Origin: a virus
IMG/VR virus record: IMGVR_UViG_3300022752_003832
Span: 1-61,517 of that record
DNA length: 61,517 bases
Strand: one strand, 5' to 3'
In this document: piece by piece, positions 41,961-51,000 of the stretch
How positions within the stretch are numbered: the stretch's first letter is position 1
Layout: each line of letters begins with the position of its first letter
Translations under genes and position numbers: made by a program
Notes under the pieces: generated by a model
The model's input: only the letters and a program-made list of their open reading frames with translations
Database searches by the model: none
What the model was told of the DNA's origin: nothing

Positions 41961-43805
41961 TTATCTCAATTCTTGTAAGTCAAATGAACGAACTCCATCA
42001 ACTGTAATACGTCCGTAGAAACGGTTGTTAACCATTTTCTTAGCGTATCTTGTCATAATACCTTTGATAGGTGTAAAGTTGAATGGGTTGTACATTGTAG
42101 GTGTTAATTGTAGAGGTACATATGGTGCGTAAACGTAACCAGTATCTAACAATGACGTTCCTTTGTGACCAATCAAAACTTGGTTTGCTGGGAAGTAAGG
42201 GTCACGGTATACTTGGTAACGACCTGCTAAAGTACCAACTCTTTCAATACCCATGTTGTATTGGTCTTGCTCAGGAGATGCATTAGAAACGTGGAAGTAT
42301 TCTAAGTCATCAAAGATTGCAGAAACCTCAGAAGAAACAACAATCCAATTTGCCCCACCTCTCAAAGTAGATTTGTGGATTTGTGCAGACAATTGGTTGA
42401 TTGCTGTTATCAAAGTTTGGTTCCAATCTTTTTGAGTGTAAGAAGTTGTGTTAGACAATCTTCTCCATCCGTTGTAATCCCAACGTAAGTTCCAAGCTGC
42501 TCCTTTACGTAAGTCACGTAAAATTTCACGGTCAATTTCTGCAGCTACTTGCTCAGATAATAAAGCTGTTAATTCAGCTTCAGCATCGATGTTATGAAAT
42601 GCAGAAACGTCTTGTGCTAATTCAGGAGACCATTGTGCTCTTAGTTTTCTTTCTGTAACGGACACAGTTACTGACTCAAGGTCAAAAGAAACCTCACCAA
42701 TTTTGTCTTCAAATTCCAATTCTTGGTATCTTTTGAATGAATACTGAAGAGGTGTACCTGACCAAGCTGCTGTTGTAATTGTCGCTCCTGAGTATCCGTC
42801 GATTGTTGATGCGTTAGTACAAGTAATACATACTGGTGTCTGTGCGTCAACTTCTAAATAAATAATTCCTGTTGGAGAACAAATATTGTTATAAGAACCT
42901 CCACCAGTTGAAGGCCAAGTAGTTGAAGTTTGTGTACCGTAAGAAGCGATTGATTTTGAGTATTGTTGAGTAACAACTCTAAATAATAATGGAGTGAATG
43001 TATTTGTTCCTAATTGTGTTGCAACTGTTGAGTTTGTAGTAAACACTTTTAAATCAGTTAAAAATGCTTCAGTGTCCATTTCTTGACCGTCAGGTCCGAT
43101 AAGTTTTCCAGCTCCTGTTGAAGAAAATCCTGACATTCCCACAATAATTTTTCTAAATTCACCAGCAGTATATGCAGATGCAACTAAATTACCACTTGAC
43201 CATGCTACTGTTTGTACACTTCCTGTGATTGCAGTCCATTGACCTTTTGAATAATCAAATAATCCAGGAGGATTTAATCCTGCTTCAGCCCCTTCATAAA
43301 ACAAATCATAAAGGTTTCTTGTGTAAGATGGGTTATATGAACCATTAGTGTTTGTATAACCATCATTTGCTCCATTTGACCCAGGATAATTACCAGGTGA
43401 ACCAACAGGCCCGTAATGTTCCCCTGAACGACCTGCTTGTGTAGCATCTAAAAAAGTACCACCACTGTATCCTTGGATTTTAGGGATAAAGTAGAACAAT
43501 TTACCGATAGGTAAATTCATTGCTTGTACCGATACTAAATCATTAGCCAATAATTTAGAAAATACACGTCTAACGATAGGAAAAACTACAGTTTCGAAAG
43601 AACCTGAACTATCTGAAGACGCAGCTTCGTTGATTAGGTGAGACGCTTGGTTTTCATATAATTGTGCCATGTTCTCTTTAACGTGTCCTCGTAGACCGTC
43701 TAGGAATCCTAATCTATCCCATTTGTTAATAGTATCTTCTTTGATAACTTTAAGGTGTTTTAAACCAATGTTACCAACAAGACCTGAATCTAATAATGCT
43801 CCCAT
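41961..43805 (-). CDS. 23: Major capsid protein, gp23-like
   Basis: 614 residues, longer than T4 gp23 (521). The N-terminal prodomain ends HLINE-AASSD, so the prohead protease should cut after Glu60 (T4 cuts after Glu65 in a similar L-T-E-A context). Then ETVVFPIVRRVFSKLLANDL, VSVQAMNLPIGKLFYFIP and, at the C-terminus, PTMYNPFNFTPIKGIMTRYA and YGRITVDGVRSFDLQEL fit the HK97-fold T4 capsid family. The mature protein forms the hexamers of the head. It follows gp22 by 27 nt and ends before a strong terminator. Codon usage looks more GC-rich than its neighbours, as expected for a very abundant protein. Confidence 0.95.
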   Translation of the reverse strand: MGALLDSGLVGNIGLKHLKVIKEDTINKWDRLGFLDGLRGHVKENMAQLYENQASHLINEAASSDSSGSFETVVFPIVRRVFSKLLANDLVSVQAMNLPIGKLFYFIPKIQGYSGGTFLDATQAGRSGEHYGPVGSPGNYPGSNGANDGYTNTNGSYNPSYTRNLYDLFYEGAEAGLNPPGLFDYSKGQWTAITGSVQTVAWSSGNLVASAYTAGEFRKIIVGMSGFSSTGAGKLIGPDGQEMDTEAFLTDLKVFTTNSTVATQLGTNTFTPLLFRVVTQQYSKSIASYGTQTSTTWPSTGGGSYNNICSPTGIIYLEVDAQTPVCITCTNASTIDGYSGATITTAAWSGTPLQYSFKRYQELEFEDKIGEVSFDLESVTVSVTERKLRAQWSPELAQDVSAFHNIDAEAELTALLSEQVAAEIDREILRDLRKGAAWNLRWDYNGWRRLSNTTSYTQKDWNQTLITAINQLSAQIHKSTLRGGANWIVVSSEVSAIFDDLEYFHVSNASPEQDQYNMGIERVGTLAGRYQVYRDPYFPANQVLIGHKGTSLLDTGYVYAPYVPLQLTPTMYNPFNFTPIKGIMTRYAKKMVNNRFYGRITVDGVRSFDLQELR

Positions 43806-43832
43806 TTTTTTTAAGTTTTTTTGAGTTTATTT

Positions 43833-45272
43833 TTATTTTATTTTGTTCATTAAATCCTTCATTCTCATGAATTGAGGATTTTCATAAGCTTTAGATTCAA
43901 TCAAATTTGAAGATGAACCATTACTTGGAGTTTTAACAACTTTTTGAGTAATTGATTCGTTCATCATAGAATTTGGTGATTCACCAATTTCTTCTTTGAT
44001 TGTTCTGTAAAGTGATTTTGATTCTTTTAAAGATTCAACAGTGTCAAATCTTCGCAAGATGTTTATTTTTTCTTGTTTTGTTGTTGAGTGTTCTGTAAAC
44101 AATCTAGTAGCGTAAGCCAAATTAGAATTGAAAATTGCAACTTCATTTAATTTATTTCTAAAGAAGTCTAGTGCTTTTCTATACTCTTCATTTTTTTCTC
44201 TTAAAGATTCTAATTCACGAGATTCAAATGTTAAATTTCTATTTGGAGTGATTCCTTTTCTTAAACCTCTACCTTTTTTAGAACCATTTCCGTAAGTTCG
44301 AGCAGCTTCAGTCGCTTCATCTTCATCACCTTCTTCTTCTTCCACCCATCCGTCTGAAATTTCATCATCGTCTGTTTCAGTAACGCCATGTTTCAGTTTG
44401 GAAGGATAAATTTTAGTTTTAAGTTTTCCAATTTTACCTTTTGCTTTAAATGCTTCAACAACATTATCAAGTGATTCTTGGTCGATTTCATAAACTTCTT
44501 CATCCATATAGTCCATTTCATCCATTTCCATTTCATCCATGTCCATATGTTTGTTATAATCCATTTCATCCATGTCCATATGTTTGTTATAATCCATTTC
44601 ATCCATGTAATCCATTTCATCCATGTCCATATGTTTGTCATAGTTTATTTCATTTGCCATCGAATTGTCTTCATAAACCAATTCATATATTGTATTTTCA
44701 GTCATATTTTCGACAGGTTGTTCTTCTGGCATTTCAGGTTCGTCAACTTCCATACTAATAAGATATTCGGTATTTGATTTACCATCTTTCAAGTGAACAT
44801 AATTACCGTCTTTTTTAATAATAAAACCATCTTCATCTCCCATCGCTTTGAAAACTTTCATAACGTCGGACATTGGTGCGGTTGTCATATCAAGAGGGGG
44901 TAATTCTTCAGTTGGTCCTTGAGGTTGCCCATTCATGTCATTATCAGTGTCCGATTCAGGTTCTTGTGTTTCAACTTCCTCTTCATCTTCTACTTCTGTT
45001 TCGTCTTCTTCTTCAGGTGATTGTGGCGCTTGACCATTTTGTGGCGCTTGACCATTTTGTGGCGCTTGACCATTTTGTGGCGCTTGACCACCTTTTGCTT
45101 GTTCTTTTAAAGACCTTTTAGAACCCATTATAGATTCTCTTACTAATTCTCCGATTTCTTGTTTCATAGTTGAAGCAAGTATTCCTTTTGCATTTTCACT
45201 AATCGCCTCTTCAATAGTCTTCATTTGTAATAAAGCCTCTTCAACTAACGATTCTGATTTTTTGTTATTCAT
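43833..45272 (-). CDS. 22: Prohead core scaffold protein, gp22-like, with tandem repeats
   Basis: 479 residues. The C-terminal domain (AIFNSNLAYATRLFTEHSTT, KQEKINILRRFDTVESLKES) matches T4-like prohead core proteins, which fill the head during assembly and are digested by gp21. The centre is extremely acidic, with two repeat tracts: APQNGQ four times (about 62-85) and an 11-residue unit KHMDMDEMDYN about three times (about 210-257). Possible gp21 sites include TIEE-A near residue 22. The late-type motif lies 32 nt upstream; gp23 follows. Confidence 0.85.
   Translation of the reverse strand: MNNKKSESLVEEALLQMKTIEEAISENAKGILASTMKQEIGELVRESIMGSKRSLKEQAKGGQAPQNGQAPQNGQAPQNGQAPQSPEEEDETEVEDEEEVETQEPESDTDNDMNGQPQGPTEELPPLDMTTAPMSDVMKVFKAMGDEDGFIIKKDGNYVHLKDGKSNTEYLISMEVDEPEMPEEQPVENMTENTIYELVYEDNSMANEINYDKHMDMDEMDYMDEMDYNKHMDMDEMDYNKHMDMDEMEMDEMDYMDEEVYEIDQESLDNVVEAFKAKGKIGKLKTKIYPSKLKHGVTETDDDEISDGWVEEEEGDEDEATEAARTYGNGSKKGRGLRKGITPNRNLTFESRELESLREKNEEYRKALDFFRNKLNEVAIFNSNLAYATRLFTEHSTTKQEKINILRRFDTVESLKESKSLYRTIKEEIGESPNSMMNESITQKVVKTPSNGSSSNLIESKAYENPQFMRMKDLMNKIK
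44502..44645 (-). repeat. Tandem repeat coding KHMDMDEMDYN-like units in gp22
   Basis: Roughly three copies of a 33-nt unit plus partial 12-15-nt copies, in frame and nearly identical at the DNA level, so recently expanded. Encodes an acidic Met/Asp stretch of the scaffold. Confidence 0.85.
45018..45089 (-). repeat. Tandem 18-nt repeat coding APQNGQ in gp22
   Basis: Four in-frame copies of an 18-nt unit (GGCGCTTGACCATTTTGT on the plus strand), almost identical, giving a Pro/Gln/Gly linker near residues 62-85. Likely copy-number variable. Confidence 0.85.
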
Positions 45273-45304
45273 TTAAAAGCATATAATTTTGCGTTTATTT
45301 ATAT

Positions 45305-45312
45305 AATAAATA
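45305..45312 (-). promoter_or_regulatory. Late promoter-like motif TATTTATT
   Basis: TATTTATT on the minus strand, 32 nt before the gp22 ATG; it gives the longest leader among the late units and drives the most abundant proteins. Confidence 0.5.
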
Positions 45313-45360
45313 TATCTATAATACAAAAAGTTTGATTTTAACATAAAAAACATTTGAAAA

Positions 45361-45387
45361 TAAAAAAAGGTCCCTTTTGGGGACCTT
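45361..45387 (-). terminator. Intrinsic terminator of the gp21 unit
   Basis: On the minus strand: AAGGTCCC (45387-45380), loop CAAAA, GGGACCTT (45374-45367), then continuing T (45368-45362). Perfect 8-bp stem with a T run. It separates the gp21 unit from the gp22 promoter at 45305. Confidence 0.85.
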
Positions 45388-45410
45388 AATAAAAATGATA
45401 TGAATTTTTA

Positions 45411-45620
45411 TTATTCAATAACTTCGTTAATTTTACTTTCGACTATTGCGGTTATTCTCCATTCCATTGAGTAACTTTCATAAACTTTAGTCACCTTAGA
45501 TTCAACGTCTGTTGGCGAAAAACCTTTAACCAATTTTTCTTCTCTAATTTTTTTAATTTTACCTGTGTTATCATCAACCATATCAGTTGTGATTTTTGCT
45601 ACAAAATACTTTTCGTCCAT
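45411..45620 (-). CDS. DUF4494-like small protein, 69 aa
   Basis: YFVAKITTDMVDDNTGKIKK, then EEKLVKGFSPTDVESKVTKV, follows the DUF4494 pattern (aromatic-V-K-V, D-G-K-x-K, E-x-x-L-V-x-A-x-S-x-T-E-A-E), a family I know only from Bacteroidota and their phages. Function unknown. It follows the prohead protease by 12 nt and precedes a strong terminator, so it is made late with the head genes. Confidence 0.7.
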   Translation of the reverse strand: MDEKYFVAKITTDMVDDNTGKIKKIREEKLVKGFSPTDVESKVTKVYESYSMEWRITAIVESKINEVIE

Positions 45621-45632
45621 AATTTAATTTTT

Positions 45633-46343
45633 TTACTTTCCTAAATAATCCGACAATCTTTTCATTAAGTCAACAGATTTTTCTAAACCATTACCACTAA
45701 CTGAAGAATTATCTTGTTCTGATATTTTTTCTTCATAGTTTGGTCTATCTTCGGCGTTCAAATAAAGATAAGCTCCTGGCGTAGATGGTGAAGATACAAG
45801 GTCAAAACAAATTAATTCAAAATCATCTTGAACTTCATTCTGTTCTCCTTTTTTTACTAGAGAACCAACTCCACGAGAAGATACTCCCATAGTAACTCCT
45901 TGTCTCATAAGATTTGCTGCAACATCTCCCTTAGATGTAACAATCCCTCTTTCATGGAAACCTGGACTTGTTAATAATTTAATTTTACCCATCAATACAT
46001 TTCCCTCCCACCACGTTTCAGTTATAAGGTGAGAAACTCTATCTAAATCCACTAAAGAAGACTCAGGATGGTTTAATTCCGATATGGACATCCCCTTTTT
46101 TATAACATCTTGATATTTTTCAGCTTCCCTTTTTAATATTTTTTCAGGATAGACTCTTCCGTTTCTATTTGGAACTCCCCATTTTTGAAGTGTTGCATAA
46201 AAAATAAAAGGTTTAGAATGGTCTAGTTGTCCGTATGATTCTCTAATTATATTTTGATTTCTTGGTTCATTTGGATTTATAATACCTGCATCCCATTCAA
46301 CTAAAATCCCTTTACCCGTATCTTTTGGTCCTAAAATTTTCAT
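45633..46343 (-). CDS. 21: Prohead core protease, gp21-like
   Basis: 236 residues. ISELNHPESS gives the catalytic His92, and MGVSSRGVGS the Ser155/156 nucleophile region, as in the herpesvirus-like prohead proteases (T4 gp21 His85, Ser140). FDLVSSPSTPGAYL after it is also conserved. It cleaves after [L/I]xE sites in gp22, gp23 and targeted internal proteins, then digests itself. The late-type motif is 12 nt upstream. Confidence 0.93.
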   Translation of the reverse strand: MKILGPKDTGKGILVEWDAGIINPNEPRNQNIIRESYGQLDHSKPFIFYATLQKWGVPNRNGRVYPEKILKREAEKYQDVIKKGMSISELNHPESSLVDLDRVSHLITETWWEGNVLMGKIKLLTSPGFHERGIVTSKGDVAANLMRQGVTMGVSSRGVGSLVKKGEQNEVQDDFELICFDLVSSPSTPGAYLYLNAEDRPNYEEKISEQDNSSVSGNGLEKSVDLMKRLSDYLGK

Positions 46344-46355
46344 AATATTTTTATT

Positions 46356-46363
46356 AATAAATA
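46356..46363 (-). promoter_or_regulatory. Late promoter-like motif TATTTATT
   Basis: TATTTATT on the minus strand, 12 nt before the gp21 ATG and directly abutting the stop codon of the gene at 46364. Confidence 0.5.
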
Positions 46364-46813
46364 TTATATTTCTTTTATTTTTGCTAACTTAGTTTTACTT
46401 AATGTAAAATAAAGTGATTTTTTTAAGTCATCAAGATATATTGATTGGAAAATATTTTTTATTTTTGACCTTAAAATTATTGATTTGAAATTATATGATT
46501 GGTTGTGAATAAACAGTGTTATTTCTAAATTTAAAAAACTTTTTTTATTTTTTTGTAATCCACTTGTTCTTAAATCTAAGTCCACAATATACTTTTTTTC
46601 AAAAATTTTGTGGTCAACAACTTCCAATAATGTGTGTAGTATTTGTCTTTTTATGGTACCCGTAATCGATGCCCAATTACTGTAGTCATCTTTTGGTTCC
46701 ACCCATGTTTGTAAAATTAAATAAATTGATTTAAAATTTTTGGAATCGACTGTTCCGTACTGACATTTTGCATCATCAAAAATACTTAATTTTGATGTTT
46801 TTCCTTTTTTCAT
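46364..46813 (-). CDS. Protein of unknown function between gp21 and bS21 genes, 149 aa
   Basis: 149 residues, basic, with FKSIYLILQTWVEPKDDYSN and a beta-rich middle (KYIVDLDLRTSGLQKNKKSF; LNLEITLFIHNQSYNFKSII). No domain recognised. Divergent from the bS21 gene across a 101-nt AT-rich gap; no TATTTATW motif on its own strand, so its promoter is unclear. Confidence 0.55.
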   Translation of the reverse strand: MKKGKTSKLSIFDDAKCQYGTVDSKNFKSIYLILQTWVEPKDDYSNWASITGTIKRQILHTLLEVVDHKIFEKKYIVDLDLRTSGLQKNKKSFLNLEITLFIHNQSYNFKSIILRSKIKNIFQSIYLDDLKKSLYFTLSKTKLAKIKEI

Positions 46814-46890
46814 TTTTCATATATAATATGTTTATTTTTTTTAAATATAACAATTACGTAATACTTTGTCAAAACATAAAAAAATTTATA

Positions 46891-46898
46891 TATTTATA
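46891..46898 (+). promoter_or_regulatory. Late promoter-like motif TATTTATA before the bS21 gene
   Basis: TATTTATA on the plus strand, 16 nt before the ATG at 46915. A TTTG at 46865-46868 lies 22 nt upstream of it. The leader region is A-rich, with no Shine-Dalgarno. Confidence 0.5.
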
Positions 46899-46914
46899 GT
46901 AAAATTAAAAAAAA

Positions 46915-47106
46915 ATGATTATTATAGAAATAAAAAAAAATAATATTGAACAAGCTTTGAAATTATATAAACTAAAAATATATAAAACAAAACAACTTGA
47001 ACATTTAAGAAATTTACAAGAGTTTGAAAAAAAGTCTGTTAAATTAAGAAAAAAAAGAAAAAAGACAATTCATATACAAAAAAATAAAAATCAGTTTTCT
47101 TCTTGA
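46915..47106 (+). CDS. rpsU: Phage-encoded ribosomal protein bS21
   Basis: 63 residues. MIIIEIKKNNIEQALKLYKL, KIYKTKQLEHLRNLQEFEKK and SVKLRKKRKKTIHIQKNK align along their whole length with bS21 of Bacteroidota type (pattern I-I-V/I...N-I-E-x-A-L-K-x-Y/F-K-x-K...K-T-x..L-R...F-x-K-x-S-V-x-x-R-K). It would bind the 30S platform next to bS18 and bS6. In Flavobacterium ribosomes, bS21 helps hide the anti-Shine-Dalgarno tail. His53 stands where cellular Bacteroidota bS21 has a conserved Tyr (from memory). It is the only plus-strand gene inside the minus-strand head cluster, has a late-type motif, and its last 16 nt overlap the convergent holin-like gene. Confidence 0.85.
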   Translation: MIIIEIKKNNIEQALKLYKLKIYKTKQLEHLRNLQEFEKKSVKLRKKRKKTIHIQKNKNQFSS

Positions 47107-47342
47107 TTCTTATCATCCTTTTTTTTAGTAGAAAAAAAATCTACGGATGTTAACCCTAAACATCCAAACGTTAATAACCCAATTGTTTGTATTAAAAATT
47201 CAGGTGCTTGATATTTTCCACAACTAAATAAAGAAATAAATAAAGACACTATCAAAGAAATTGAACATAATAGACCAATAAATCTTTTGGATGATACGCC
47301 ACCATTGTGACCTTCCATCATTTGTTTAAAAAAATTTTTCAT
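47091..47342 (-). CDS. Two-TM small membrane protein, holin-like, 83 aa
   Basis: 83 residues: a short polar N-terminus (MKNFFKQMMEGHNGGVSSKR), two hydrophobic segments (FIGLLCSISLIVSLFISLFS, about 21-40; APEFLIQTIGLLTFGCLGLT, about 46-65) and a charged tail (STKKKDDKNQEEN). This size and plan fit a phage holin or similar inner-membrane protein; similar VSSKR-x-x-G proteins occur in many large phages. No endolysin gene is seen nearby, so the lysis role is only suggested. Its start overlaps the preceding gene by 4 nt, and its end overlaps bS21. Confidence 0.55.
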   Translation of the reverse strand: MKNFFKQMMEGHNGGVSSKRFIGLLCSISLIVSLFISLFSCGKYQAPEFLIQTIGLLTFGCLGLTSVDFFSTKKKDDKNQEEN

Positions 47343-48076
47343 AAACCTTCTTGTAATTGTTTTAGTTTATAGTAATTGTAAAAATCAACCGGTGAGTTTT
47401 GTATTTTAATTACAGTTTTTTCGATTGTATTTTTTAAATCACTTTCAGTAGATTCATTTATTTTAATTTTTAAGTTATCAATAATAGATTCTTTTAAGTT
47501 TTCTATTCTATTTTCTAACTCAGTTTTAGACAACGAAACTATTTCTTTAATATCATTTTTTTCACTTTCTGACAAATTAGTAATTTCATTATTTAGTTTT
47601 GAATTTGCAACTTTCAACATTGTCTCTAAAGGTAAATTAATAGTTTCCTTAAGATTTGATTCTTTTTTTAATTCTGATAAAGTTTTAGATATTTGTTTTT
47701 TTGATTCTAAAATATTTTCAAGATTTTTAATAGAGTTGTTGTAAATAACATTATCAATTGTTTCGTAAATATTTTTTACGTCCCTATGTAAATTAATACT
47801 ATTAATCCATGAATTAATCCTATTTAATTCTTTATTATTATTTTCAATTAAAATTTGCGAGTATTCTATAGACTCATTAATATAATCATTAACTAAATCT
47901 ATAGACATACCTTTATTTTCTGTCAAATCATTATATATATAGTAAAGTTCCGCAATGTCTTTATTTTCCAAAACAATTTTTTTGAATTGATTGCTGAAAA
48001 ATTTGAATTCTTTTTTACCATATAGGTTAATGAAAGTTTCGTCTATTTTAGTTTTTATTTCACCAAAAGTTGCCAT
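47339..48076 (-). CDS. Helical head-associated protein of unknown function, 245 aa
   Basis: 245 residues, almost entirely helical and charged (coiled-coil-prone: IENNNKELNRINSWINSINL; SKTELENRIENLKESIIDNL). The N-terminus MATFGEIKTKIDE-TF has an I-x-E site in the position expected for a capsid-targeting peptide. It lies between portal and holin-like genes, with its own late-type motif. Could be a second scaffold/core protein or an internal protein; nothing more can be said. Confidence 0.6.
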   Translation of the reverse strand: MATFGEIKTKIDETFINLYGKKEFKFFSNQFKKIVLENKDIAELYYIYNDLTENKGMSIDLVNDYINESIEYSQILIENNNKELNRINSWINSINLHRDVKNIYETIDNVIYNNSIKNLENILESKKQISKTLSELKKESNLKETINLPLETMLKVANSKLNNEITNLSESEKNDIKEIVSLSKTELENRIENLKESIIDNLKIKINESTESDLKNTIEKTVIKIQNSPVDFYNYYKLKQLQEGL

Positions 48077-48089
48077 ATCTATTTTTTTA

Positions 48090-48097
48090 GATAAATA
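48090..48097 (-). promoter_or_regulatory. Late promoter-like motif TATTTATC
   Basis: TATTTATC on the minus strand, 13 nt before the ATG at 48076, in the 22-nt gap after the portal stop. Confidence 0.4.
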
Positions 48098-48098
48098 C

Positions 48099-51000
48099 TT
48101 ACTTGTTTAATAATTTATTTATTTTGTCATCAATTTCATTAATAGATAATCTACCTTTTGATAAATCTAAGGTATTATCTCTATCAAAAAGTGTGTTTTC
48201 CAAAATTAAATTTAAATCATTTCTATTAAAATTTTCAGGAGTCACCCCTCCACCTTCTGCGGGTGGCGGTGGTGCTCCTCCTCCAGCTTCAGGAGGTGCT
48301 CCTCCAGCTTCAGGAGGTGCCCCTCCACCTTCAGGAGGTGCCCCTCCACCTGCGTCAGGTGCTCCACCTGCTGCTTCATCTTTTTTACCGTATAAAGCGT
48401 CTAAAGTATCAAATAAACCTGTTTTAGTAATAACTTCTGCAGTTTTACCAAGTTCAGCAGATACTGCTCTTTCAATTCTTTGTTGTTGTAAATCAAGTCT
48501 AATTTCATCATCAGAAAATCCAAGAATATGTTTTTTGGCCCATGACGCTGATACAGGAGCAACACTATCTTGAATTGGTGCAACCGCATCTTTAAATAAT
48601 GTTATTTTTTCTTTCCATAATTCTATACCTAATAAATCAGATTGTTTAGAAGGATTAGTTAATCCTAATGTAAAATTGGTCAACTCATCTTCAAATCCTA
48701 AAAGAAACAAATGAATGATTGCAATTTTATTTAATTCAGCAATCATAGATTTTTGAATTCTATTAATTGTTCTAGCAAATCTAATATCTAATAGTGATAA
48801 ATTTTTACCGTCACCAACGGCCTCTTCAAATCCTAAATACGCTTTAGGTATTCTTAATGCCGTAACAAGTTTCTTTTGGATATATTCAATATCTGCAATT
48901 TCCGCTAAGTTTTTAGCCCCATCTAATGTTTCAATAGGATTAGTCGCTGCCGGGTCTCTAACAGGAATAAAATAATCTTGGTCTACGGCCATTTGATTAT
49001 ACCTCATATCAACATTTCCTGTTTTTTGGTCTACAATTTGGTCTCTTTTAAATTTATTGGCAACTCTTTGTACGTAAGCATCCACATCTTTGTCATCCAT
49101 ATTACCAACAAATACTTTAAACACCCGTCTTTCAGGAGCTCTTGATACACGGTAAATTAACATCGCATCTTCAGATAAAAGTAATTGTTTCCAAATACGA
49201 CGAGCCTTTTCTAACATTGAATTATGAACTACAATACCATTTGCATAAAAATTGTGATTTTTGTCTTCTACATATATATCATATGTTTCAAAATTACCAA
49301 TTTCTATTAATTTATTAATTGGTTCTAATATATAATTTGATGTTTTTCTATTTGTATTATCATACTTTTTTGTTTGTGATAAAAAAGTATCATAAAAAGT
49401 TAATGAATATGAAGTTGTTGCAGATTTTATATTTCTACCTTCTATTACTATATTTTTTCTTGGTTCTCTTTTTCTAATTGAACCAGATTTGTATCCAATT
49501 TTTTGACACAAAATTTTAACATCTCTAACCAAAGATTCATTACACAATTCTAAATTTAAATGTGTTGACCATTGGTCTTGAGTAATCCAACCATCGGCGT
49601 CTATTAAACCTTCTAACAAAGCTTTTTGAATTTGTATATCAGAATAATATATCCAATCAGGTAGTCTTTTAGTTTTTGCAGAACCAAAAAAACCCATTCT
49701 GTTCATTATTGTTGTCAGACATTTTGACCACACCATACATTGAGTATCTTTTCCATCCACCTCTATTATTTTGACTGGATTTTTAGAATATTTATTTAGA
49801 ATACTTATGTAAAAATCATTTAAATCGTCATACTCTGAAAGCGCAAAATAAACCCCATTATTAGACAACCACCCATCCCCTAACATAAAACCAAAAAATC
49901 TTGCAAATTCCTCATCTACAAAATCAGGAATCAAATTTACACTATTAAACCACCCATTTTTGTTTTCATTTGGTTCTTCTTTATTAATTTTTGTTTTTTT
50001 TGTTTTTGTAACTGTATTATCAATGACTAATAAATCACCAATTTCTAATTCCAAAACATTTTTATATAAAAACTGATTGTTTTTGAAAATTAAAATTTTA
50101 TGCTCTTCGGACGCTTCTACAAAATTATGTTTTGTATGTATTTGAAAACAAGGTTTGACTCCTGATTTAACTGTATCCAAAACTTTTGATAATACTTTTT
50201 CTTCTTTTTCTAAATCAAAAGACCAAACAAAATCTCCTTTTTGTATATCTTTGATTTCTTTTACACCATATTCAGTATCAATTTTAGTGTCAAACTTTAA
50301 ACAAGTACCATACGGTAATTTTCTATCGTCCCCCAAAATTCTAAAATGTGCGATTTCCCATGTGTTGAATTCCATGTTTTTTTCTTTCCATGTGAATTTA
50401 AGAGCATCATTTTCAATTTCTGCTGAATATTTTTCAGGTTGGAATTTCATTCCTTTTTCTAACCTTTCTATTTGAATATTAGGTAATTGTTGACAACCAA
50501 CAACTCCTCTTTCTGGGTCTAATTTTAAATAAACAAAATTATCACCAAACTTACAAGTGTTTCTAATCCACATGGGTAAGTTTGTATTTATATCCAATTT
50601 TATATTAAATAAATCAGTTAATACTGATTTAATTCTTTTTGATTCAGAATATATTTGTAAAATGTGTCCGTCTTTATCGGGCGTTGTTGACTCTTCAGCA
50701 TAAATGTCTAATGCTGCTGAAATTTCGGGAGTATTATGTGAAAATATAGAGTCAGTTGCAAAATTTTTATAACCAGGTACTGTTAAATCATATACAGGTT
50801 CAACACCATAAGGTTCTATCGAAATTATTTTATGATTTAAATTTATTTTATCATTTTTTGATTTTGATGTAGAATAAATTGATTTTTCAATTCCATATGC
50901 AAGTAAAAATGTTTGCCAATCTTTATACCCATTAGAGACAATATCTCTTTGTAATTTACGATATGACACATTCAATTCTTTCGCAGTACTCTTTAAAGTT

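Noticed and set aside
44450-44777. Plus-strand open frames opposite the gp22 repeats
   Set aside because: They are low-complexity mirror readings of the tandem repeat in gp22 (His/Phe/Pro-rich), without promoter motif or coupling.
44502-45089. CRISPR-like array
   Set aside because: Repeats are directly adjacent with no unique spacers, stay in frame and encode protein.
48103-48573. 156-residue plus-strand frame over the portal 3' end
   Set aside because: Antisense of the Gly/Ala/Pro linker repeat; the portal assignment is certain.
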